Assembly: GCA_003118195.1 (NCBI GenBank)
Contig: BEXV01001268.1
Location: 84,870-99,226 of the forward strand
Direction: 5' to 3'
Origin: Hemicentrotus pulcherrimus
Taxonomy: Eukaryota; Echinodermata; Echinoidea; Camarodonta; Strongylocentrotidae
DNA length: 14,357 nucleotides
Position numbers and translations under genes: made by a program. Positions 7,707 to 14,357 of this stretch are shown here, piece after piece. The notes under the pieces were generated by a model that was not told the DNA's origin, made no database searches, and was given only the letters and a program-made list of their open reading frames with translations. Numbering within the stretch: position 1 is the first letter of the stretch; each line of letters opens with the position of its first letter.

Positions 7707-9339
7707 TTTCTGATAACCCATAATGTATGAGTGGGTGACGTAGGTAAATTAATATGAATATAGTATAAATATGCCTATCAATTACCACTTGATCTTCAGG
7801 AATTGATATCATTACCTTTTTCATGAGCAGCAGCTGGTGAAAATAGATCTATTGACGCCGTCCGTCATCAATGCTATGATCCTGCCTGCTCATGTTTGAG
7901 AGCAACTATTTACATTCGAGATATGAAACTAAGGGAATTACGACTTTAACCATATCCGAATCTATTCTGGCTGATTGGGGGTTAGGATTCTTCTTTTTTT
8001 GTCTTTCTTTTTTATCACTTCAATAACTAATTCGAATTTGTGTAACTAATCAGGGGCGCCTCTATGCTATTTTGAATGAGGGGGTGGGAGTCAGACCAAA
8101 CTTGTCGAAATATTAGTCACGAAAAAGAAGAAAAATTAATATCGTCAGATTCCAACTTTTGCCAACAAAGTTTCCAAAGTGTGCACCGACGAGCAAAAAT
8201 GAGAAGGGGGGGGGGGTCATCAACATTTGTAGGGAAGAGTGGTTACTGCCCCTAGCACCCCATCCCACCCATCCTTTGTTAGACAATGCACTATTAAGCA
8301 GTGATAGCATTATTCTGAAACGGTAGAAGCTGTATCTCCACAGATTTTATTTCAAACTGGATAAATAGTTTTCAACTTCCTGTTATGATTATCACGCTAA
8401 ACTTGAATATGATAGTAACACAATTTTAGCACATAATCGAATTGTTTGAGGATATATTACAGATCGCGGGATGAGCTTAATATCAATTAATCCATTGTTG
8501 CAATTAAATCCATCATCTGCAAATAGACATGTATAGATCTAGTCATTTAAATTTTGTGTACAGTTTTGTATCTATTAAACTTAAAATGAATCCTTATTTA
8601 AATCATTGATTGACACTGTCATAAACCAGTCATAAATGCTTTTTTGTGACATTTTCACAATTTCTGAAGATCGCCTGAAGCATGTTTACCCACTATAGAT
8701 AGGGGGAAATATTGAAAATGTGGGGGGCGTAATATAATCGGCAGCCTTGTGTCATGAGTGAGTATTTTACAATATTGAATTTCCTTATTGTTAGCTTTGT
8801 TTTGCTACGTAACGCTATACACTTTAACGATAGTTCAACTACAGGACGGAGTGCTTGGAAGACGCGAACATGTGAAGGAAAATACACAAGTCTTGTCGAA
8901 TATGAATGCATTTAAGAGTTGAGTACAATTTAAACGTAACTCTGATTCATCATTTATATTTGGTTACAAATTTATGCTTGATTAAAAACCACTGTAATCC
9001 GACACGCAATGCTCCTGACTAAGGACATGTGTTTTCTATAGAGGCGTTCCACAATGCTTATTCCCTTGACCCACTTGTCCCACGGTTAATTGTTCAAAAA
9101 TGTTCAGAGTACCAGGTATCACATTGCATTATATTTTGATTTCATTTTTTTTTCACTCATTGAAGATAATGAAGAATAGACAAATTACAAAATAAAAAAG
9201 GAAAAATATAAAACAAATATTTTAAACACAACATGATTGTATGCAACAATGGCGTAGCTATTCGGGGCACGGACATCGGTATGCTCTTGTCAGATCGGAT
9301 AGCGAAAAAAGAAAATGGAAAGGGAGAGGTGTCATGGTT
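7707..9339. other. Long noncoding stretch, little recognised
   Basis: No coding segment was found. A G11 run lies at 8206-8216. The segment around 8050-8290 (ggggcgcctctatgc to ccatcccacccatcc) has a different base composition and could be a repeat fragment. No inverted or direct repeat proves it. Confidence 0.5.
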
Positions 9340-9409
9340 TAGTGGATGCCACGGCATTAATGTCCTTTGACAAGACATTAAACTACATTTGCCACTCTCC
9401 ACCCATGTG

Positions 9410-9774
9410 TTAAAGGGATGCGGTAACTTTGTCCCAGATTCTGAAACAAAATTCTGGATTTAGCTCATGATGCAATGGAACCCCATGACCTTTACAAGCC
9501 GATCGCCTGCCTGATTATCAAGATATTTATGGGATTGATTGGAATTACAAATTTTGAAAACCGTTCGCCTGACGGTTTTCATAACACTACAGTCTAATGG
9601 GGGAAACGAGTATGGTAAAACCGGTCACTCAAAGATTTATACTTTTTGAGGCACTTCTTGATCATTTTGAAGCGCAATTTTTTTAGGGCTTCAGTATTAC
9701 ACCATTATCACATACACATGATAACACGTAGGGCCGTGTATCTCAGATTTAACATTGTTAAACGATCCCTTTAA
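9410..9774. mobile_element. TTAA-flanked non-autonomous MITE (365 bp)
   Basis: The element reads TTAA-AGGGAT at the left (9410-9419) and ATCCCT-TTAA at the right (9765-9774). Further imperfect terminal similarity follows (gcggtaac against cgtttaac inverted). TTAA at both ends fits a target-site duplication of a TTAA-specific transposase, as in piggyBac-like elements. No coding frame is present, so it depends on an enzyme encoded elsewhere. Inside is a 10-bp stem with 7-nt loop (9555-9581). Flanking sequences appear to rejoin into one older repeat. Confidence 0.65.
9555..9581. repeat. Perfect 10-bp stem, 7-nt loop hairpin inside the MITE
   Basis: tgaaaaccgt (9555-9564) and acggttttca (9572-9581) are exact reverse complements around the loop tcgcctg. 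It sits near the middle of the element. Confidence 0.85.
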
Positions 9775-9960
9775 ATGGTTACCCAGTAGGATACGAACGT
9801 TGATGTGGTTGGATTGGCATGTGTAAGCTTGTAAAATGGCGCCTGGCCGGAATGCTCCCCAAGGAGTGGAGTGTGTACACTATTACGTGTGGATCAGTCA
9901 TTGGATCAAAATGACCGGGGTAATGATTACTACATAATGATAAGCGCTAAAGAACGTAAC

Positions 9961-10642
9961 ATTGNTATCATCGATGTCATGATGAATTCAATGTTTATTT
10001 TTGTTTGAATTATGATTAGCCATTCTTGTCCTCATTGCATTTCATTCTATCCTAGCGTTTTCCAAAAGAGCTAAACAGAATCTCCATTTTTGAAATTGCT
10101 AAGTTGCATTAGACAATTTTAGATATGTTGAAAATCTCATTATGTACACCCTGATATTTTTTGCAATCATAATCAAGAGACAAATAGAAGCACATATACT
10201 AGTTAAACTGTTCAGTCATGAAGCATAATAAGGATACCAGCATTTCAACAGACACATGTTATGAACATGTTGAACTATATCTGCAATTATAATGAGGTAA
10301 ATCCCAACTGGTATAATAATGAAATATGTTTTTGACGCGATTTTGCGTTAACTCTTTTGATATATATAATTTGTTTCTGTTATATCAATATTATTGTGCA
10401 CGTTATTAAACACGTGATCTATACTTAATAATCTCAATCATTTCAGCCGTACCATGAAAATAAATATATACATGCTGTACTTAAAAATGTTATTGCATCT
10501 CTGTCTCTGTATTGATTACTTACGATTACAATTTGACGGCTGCTCGAAATCAAGTTAATATTATTAATTTTTCCAAATTCGTGTAGATTTGAAGGTGAAT
10601 TTGTTGTACAGAAAAAAAATCTCCTGGGGGCCCATAATTTGA
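9961..10642. other. AT-rich noncoding stretch, nothing recognised
   Basis: It contains a single ambiguous base at 9965 and a short inverted repeat, acatgtt-atg-aacatgt, at 10255-10271. No gene or larger repeat is evident. Confidence 0.5.
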
Positions 10643-10740
10643 ATGTCTATTTCCCCCTCTCTCTCCCTCTCACTCTCCCTCTCTTCCCCTTTCCCCCATC
10701 CTCCCTTCTATCTATCTAATTTTCTCTCTTCTCTCCCTCT

Positions 10741-10793
<53 letters not shown>

Positions 10794-10860
10794 CCCACTG
10801 TTTCCTGCTCACTTCTCTTTTTGTATCTTCTCCCTCCCTCCATCTTTTTCTTTCTTCTGA
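10643..10860. repeat. Pyrimidine-rich (CT)n low-complexity tract
   Basis: Almost all C/T on the + strand, with pure CT stretches around 10741-10785 ending in acacacac. The 110-codon open frame here is Ser/Leu-rich translation of the repeat, not a gene. Confidence 0.9.
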
Positions 10861-11640
10861 TTACCTGTATTTCTCAAGAAAAGGAAGTCCGCAATATCCT
10901 GAAATCAGGATAGAATTACATCGGAAAATCCGCTCCTTTCAATCAAATGCCACCACCATCTTTCCGTTCCCATGAGAGGGTCCCGTGAACAATGAGATAT
11001 CACACCACTTTGTGTTTTTTCTGAAATCAATTCGTGATTACAAAGTAATTATCACTCAAATTCAACACAACATTTCCTTCTCGAATTAAACTCCCATCAG
11101 CTGGCTACAAATAACAGAGTCCAATATTGTGAACAATATCAGTTTTTAGCATATGAATATTAGCATGTTTCGAGCACATAATTTTGAAATTGTTCATGAT
11201 CATCACACAACATCTCTAATTGGCTATGACCATTATAAACTCATACGTTGACAATAGATGGAAATGAGTTTAAAAGTCAGGTTTGTGTCACAACCTGTTA
11301 TCATATCGTTACCTGCTGTGTGCTACCACAACCTCGACTGCCACATTGTTTAGAGTGTATGACATTGTGTAACATAATTATATGCATTGTGCATGTGACT
11401 AAAGACGACAGCGGCAGACCAATGTTTGTCCCATTTTGTTGATCAAAGCAGACATAGAGTTAAAACTGAGATAAACATTTGAGAATGAAAAATAACCGCA
11501 CTGATTCTGACATATTGATATTAATCTTAATTCGAATGTTGAGAAACATTGCCCATAACGTGGATGATGTTACAGTTATATTTCATAATAAAATCATTAT
11601 ATCCTCACCAAGTATGCACCTATGGGTACTGCAATAGTGT
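10861..11640. other. Noncoding stretch between two opposite-strand low-complexity tracts
   Basis: No gene was recognised. A small perfect hairpin (atattgt-ga-acaatat) lies at 11124-11139. The 64-codon open frame at 11248-11442 has no recognisable motif. Confidence 0.5.
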
Positions 11641-11645
11641 GACTG

Positions 11646-11724
11646 ATTGAGAAAAGGATAGGGTTAAAGAGGGAGAGGAAGATGGGGATTACGAAGGAGA
11701 GACGGGGCGAAATAAGAAGAAGAA

Positions 11725-11762
<38 letters not shown>

Positions 11763-12110
11763 AGTGAAGGGAGAGGGGGAATAATGGGGTGGGAGGTAAT
11801 GGGGAGGAGAGACAGAGAGAAAAGGAGAGATAAGAAGTGAGAGAGTATAGAGGGGAGATAGAAAGAGGACGTGTAATGGGAGGAGAGTAAGAGAGACAGA
11901 CAGACAGAGAGACAGGGATAGAGAGAAGAGTGGGAGAAGAGGGGGCACTGGAAAAGGATGATAGAGAGAGGGACGGAGGGATGAGGGGAGTACCAAGACG
12001 AAAGAGGGCGAAAGAAAGAGAGAGAGAGAGAAAAAAAAAAAAGACATTGAGAGACAGCGAGACAGAGAGGCATAGCCAAAGATAGGATGGGAGGGGAAAG
12101 GCAACAGGAA
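11646..12110. repeat. About 450-bp purine-rich (GA)n low-complexity tract
   Basis: Nearly all A/G on the + strand, with pure GA blocks near 11728-11760 and 12017-12030 and an A12 run near 12031. Two long overlapping antisense frames here are Ser/Leu/Pro-rich artefacts of the repeat. Such mirror-like polypurine tracts can adopt triplex (H-DNA) structure. Confidence 0.9.
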
Positions 12111-12117
12111 ATTAACA

Positions 12118-12403
12118 AGAAAGGGCTTGGTATTGTAATATTTCATTTCCTGTGAAAGAAAACAACACAATTTCCGACACATAAAAAATCATGAATGCCA
12201 CAAGATGATTTATGGCTGAAGTGTGCGTTCAAGATAGAGATGGCCGCAATCTATTTCCTCTATACCCATCTAATTATTATAATGGCCGAAGTGTAAACAG
12301 CTGTAAACAATGGATTGCAATATAATCAAATCTGTATACAGTTGGTAATATGAGTCGAGCATACCGGTAGAAAAATAAGGAATTTTCATAATGCTAGTGA
12401 GAT
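12118..12403. other. Noncoding stretch with a repeated 13-mer
   Basis: atggcYgaagtgt occurs at 12212-12224 and 12282-12294, exactly 70 bases apart. Nothing else was recognised. Confidence 0.5.
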
Positions 12404-12432
12404 ATGTGTGTGTATGTGTGTGTATGAATGTG
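12404..12432. repeat. Interrupted (TG)n microsatellite
   Basis: tgtgtgtgta, tgtgtgtgta and tgaatgtg in succession. Confidence 0.85.
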
Positions 12433-12724
12433 TTCAGATGATAACACAGGAGTCTCCGTGAAGAGATAACTCGATCCTATGATGTGAATTCACAAATAAA
12501 ATAGGGGTAATTAAGGGCATATTTTCCGGGGGCTAGTATAATAGTATACGATTTTCTTTTTTTGCATAATCATTTATCTATAAATTTACAGCTTATGATA
12601 TTGAAATTATTTATAAACAAGATAAGTTATACATTTCAAATAGATCACCTCACATTCAATTCGAATAATGAGGTGACAGATACCTGAATGAATATTGGTC
12701 ATTTCATAATTCTCGAGGTCGCAT

Positions 12725-12767
12725 CCCCTTAGCAATCCCCTTAGCAACCCCCTCTCATACACACACC

Positions 12768-12799
<32 letters not shown>
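12725..12799. repeat. 12-bp tandem duplication followed by (AC)n microsatellite
   Basis: ccccttagcaat at 12725-12736 is followed by ccccttagcaac at 12737-12748. Interrupted and then pure AC repeats follow to 12799. The antisense 179-codon frame crossing this region is Cys/Val-rich only because of the AC repeat. Confidence 0.9.
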
Positions 12800-12803
<4 letters not shown>

Positions 12804-13467
12804 CACATCCGCCTCTTACCTCAATGACCTTGATAATATTAAACGCTGATATATAACAAGGTGAAACAAAGTAATATAAACATAAATATGAACACAAATT
12901 GTAAATAACACGACTAGTCTCGTTTCCAGATGGGACTCCCAACGCTCTTGACGTAAGTTTGTAATGGTTTGCAATGAATATGGGATATACAATTAGTAAG
13001 AAGTAATTCATAATTAGTGATTGGTAATTAGTGATTAATATGTTTATGACCCTCCAACTGAGAGCCATTAAAGCAATAGTATTAAATGGTCTGCGTACTG
13101 AACATGCAAAATGTATTGTTTTAGGTTTGATTAGGAGGAAGTTCAAATTGCCTATTTAGCGCATCGAAACAAGATCAGTCGAGAAAAAAGTTAAACAAAG
13201 GCATGAGAAGTATTTTAATCAGCATGAAATCGTTATGATGGGGAAGGAGGGTGGGTAGGTTGCTATACAGGGGGTGTGACGATGTGAGGCTTTTTGAGAA
13301 GGATTGTGAGAGGAAAATCATTGAATCCAGAGGTATGTCAGGAAATGGTGATCGTTATCACCCATTGCCGGATTGCGGCGCAAGGAAAATACAAATTATC
13401 TCAACACATAAATAATACAAGATATAATTCATATATGATCATGAAAGCTTGTATGGGGGATTCTTAA
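12800..13467. other. AT-rich noncoding stretch with repeated TAATTA words
   Basis: A 14-bp unit aattagtgattggt at 13012-13025 is followed by aattagtgatt at 13026-13036. taattagtga occurs twice and aattagtaag once just upstream (12991). No gene was recognised. Confidence 0.5.
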
Positions 13468-13505
13468 AGGAAGAGTGGGAGAGGGAGAGGGACGGAGAGA
13501 GAGTG
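13468..13505. repeat. Short purine-rich GA tract
   Basis: aaggaagagtgggagaggga and following GA-rich sequence, low complexity. Confidence 0.8.
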
Positions 13506-13577
13506 GGTACCATTCCCTTTCAACAAGTTCAACAGAATCACTTTTAGAAACTTTCCTGCATCGTACGTGTCTGTTTT

Positions 13578-13609
13578 ACCAAGAAGTTACCAGCTGGTAA
13601 CTTCTTGGT
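13578..13609. repeat. 32-bp perfect palindrome without spacer
   Basis: accaagaagttaccag (13578-13593) is followed immediately by its exact reverse complement (13594-13609). The word gttttac sits at both edges as a direct repeat (13573-13579 and 13608-13614). No open frame or known regulatory family explains it. Confidence 0.95.
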
Positions 13610-13749
13610 TTTACAAACTGATTACTTAAGCTTCGTTGGTAATATTCAACGACTAACGTTTGGCATTGTAATTAGCTTCAAAATGACAATTTCTCTTCAG
13701 CATTCATAAGATTGCCTGCACTTAAAAGATAATATTGGCCAGGAGCGGA

Positions 13750-13893
13750 GGTGTTTTTGCTTGCTTTTGAAAGATATCGTATTAACCAGGAGCTTTTTGT
13801 TTGGGGTGGCAGGTTTCTACATCTACATACCTCCTCGCAAAAAAGAAGCTCCTGGTTAATACAATATCTTTCAAACGCAGGAAAAAAAACACC
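13750..13893. repeat. Large imperfect inverted repeat (hairpin), about 50-bp arms
   Basis: The core arms are 13766-13795 and 13846-13875, complementary at 29 of 30 positions. The single mismatch is C opposite A, which becomes a G-U wobble in RNA from the - strand. Pairing continues outward imperfectly to ggtgttttt/aaaaacacc at 13750 and 13893. The loop is about 50 nt. It may be a foldback transposon remnant or a hairpin-RNA source. The antisense frames crossing it (13678-13991) look like artefacts. Confidence 0.9.
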
Positions 13894-14195
13894 TTTAGAA
13901 CCCCCTCTGGCATGACTGATGAAAGCTGTTGGTGTATCAAACATGTTTCAAATATATCCATGTAGGTCATGTTAATAAACAATTTATACACTGATTATTT
14001 CCGTCAATAAAATAACCTAAATTTACAATCCAGTCGTTAACATCCATTAAAAGCTTCCCCCGTGAGTTCATTACCTTGGCTTACATTGATCTAACTACTT
14101 TTCAATGAAATAATAATTAAACCGAAACAAATACAGCAAAGTAAGTTTATAAGACATGTTTCCAAATGTGTCAGTTCTAGCAAAAGATTTAAACA
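13894..14195. other. Noncoding stretch, nothing recognised
   Basis: AT-rich, with no coding signal or repeat found. Confidence 0.5.
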
Positions 14196-14256
14196 TATCA
14201 AAGAGAGGGAGAGTGAAAGAAGAAGAAGAAAAAAAAGGGTAGAGGAGGAAGAGAAA
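14196..14256. repeat. Purine-rich (GA/GAA)n tract
   Basis: Runs of gaga, gaagaagaagaa and an A8 stretch, all purine except isolated T bases. Confidence 0.85.
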
Positions 14257-14342
14257 TAAATGTGAACACAGTGTATACCAATTTTACCGACAAGCACGAC
14301 GTGAACTTAATCAAAAAATTTAGGCACGAACTAACGCCCACT

Positions 14343-14355
14343 CCCCCCCCCCCCC
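14343..14355. repeat. C13 homopolymer at the right edge
   Basis: Thirteen C residues two bases before the end, matching the C13 at the start on the same strand. Confidence 0.9.
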
Positions 14356-14357
14356 TT

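Larger units (their letters stand above)
9340..9960. mobile_element. Older dispersed repeat, interrupted by a younger MITE
   Basis: The left part (about 9340-9409: gatgccacggcattaatgtc, then ccactctccacccatgtg) and the right part (9775-9960: atggttacccagtaggatac, then cgcctggccggaatgctccc) lie on either side of the TTAA-flanked insert. From memory, the rejoined order resembles a widespread echinoderm repeat running through 'cccaggtgttaaatgggtac', 'gcctggccggaatgctcccc' and 'gaccggggtaat'. The outer limits are uncertain and the assignment needs a repeat library. Confidence 0.55.

Noticed and set aside
9157..9402. Antisense 81-codon frame
   Set aside because: It overlaps the dispersed repeat beginning near 9340 and shows no protein family signature.
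10643..10975. 110-codon Ser/Leu-rich frame
   Set aside because: It covers the polypyrimidine tract. No domain or conserved motif.
11597..12182. Two overlapping antisense frames of 172-173 codons, Ser/Leu/Pro-rich
   Set aside because: They are translations in two frames of one (GA)n low-complexity tract. Stop codons are rare in CT repeats.
12607..13146. Antisense 179-codon frame with Cys/Val alternation
   Set aside because: The Cys/Val run is the (AC)n repeat read backwards. The rest is AT-rich and featureless.
13678..13991. Two antisense frames of 88 and 69 codons
   Set aside because: Both cross the large inverted repeat. The arms give unrelated peptides and no motif is present.
1..14357. 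tRNA, rRNA or CRISPR features
   Set aside because: No T-loop GGTTCRANYCC with matching acceptor stem, no rRNA-like block and no regularly spaced short direct repeats were seen.

Overview
This is AT-rich, intron- and repeat-rich animal DNA. It holds (CT)n, (GA)n, (AC)n and (CAAAA)n tracts, short foldback elements, one large terminal exon of an immunoglobulin-superfamily receptor, and no bacterial gene organisation. Several dispersed repeats look to me, from memory, like families common in echinoderm genomes (sea urchin or relatives). I therefore infer a marine invertebrate deuterostome, most likely an echinoderm. No database search was possible, and no species is claimed. The window starts and ends in C13 homopolymers and holds two isolated N bases, so it may be a whole assembly contig.

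Only one protein-coding segment is convincing: the 3'-terminal exon on the + strand, coding 5207-6553. It opens after a pyrimidine-rich 3' splice site and begins just before the B-strand cysteine of an Ig domain. It encodes most of that domain, a complete second Ig domain, an acidic Thr-rich stalk, a transmembrane helix and a 177-residue cytoplasmic tail. The tail ends in LIYADL (ITIM consensus) and, 22 residues on, TQYASI (ITSM-like consensus). This is the tail plan of vertebrate inhibitory receptors such as SIRP-alpha, CD33-type Siglecs and PD-1. Upstream exons, with the signal peptide and any further Ig domains, are not recognisable here and probably lie beyond the left edge. A candidate 3' UTR (6554 to about 7160) has two groups of AATAAA signals and two Pumilio-type UGUAAAUA sites between them.

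Region 1-5170 is noncoding (intron or intergenic). It holds a decayed tandem repeat of about 320-328 bp, an (AG)n/G run, an inverted-repeat-bounded segment with a 20-bp perfect palindrome, and a short GGCCCCGTTGCA-type foldback remnant. Region 7160-14357 is gene-free as far as I can see. It holds a (CT)23 tract and a duplicated module around a (CAAAA)n array. It also holds a TTAA-flanked MITE nested cleanly in an older dispersed repeat, a pyrimidine-rich tract followed by a roughly 450-bp purine-rich tract, (TG)n/(AC)n arrays, a 32-bp perfect palindrome and a large imperfect hairpin.

The most interesting item is the receptor: an apparent invertebrate Ig-superfamily protein with a paired ITIM/ITSM tail. 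Part of its transmembrane helix is written in an ATC/CTC/GTC trinucleotide microsatellite.
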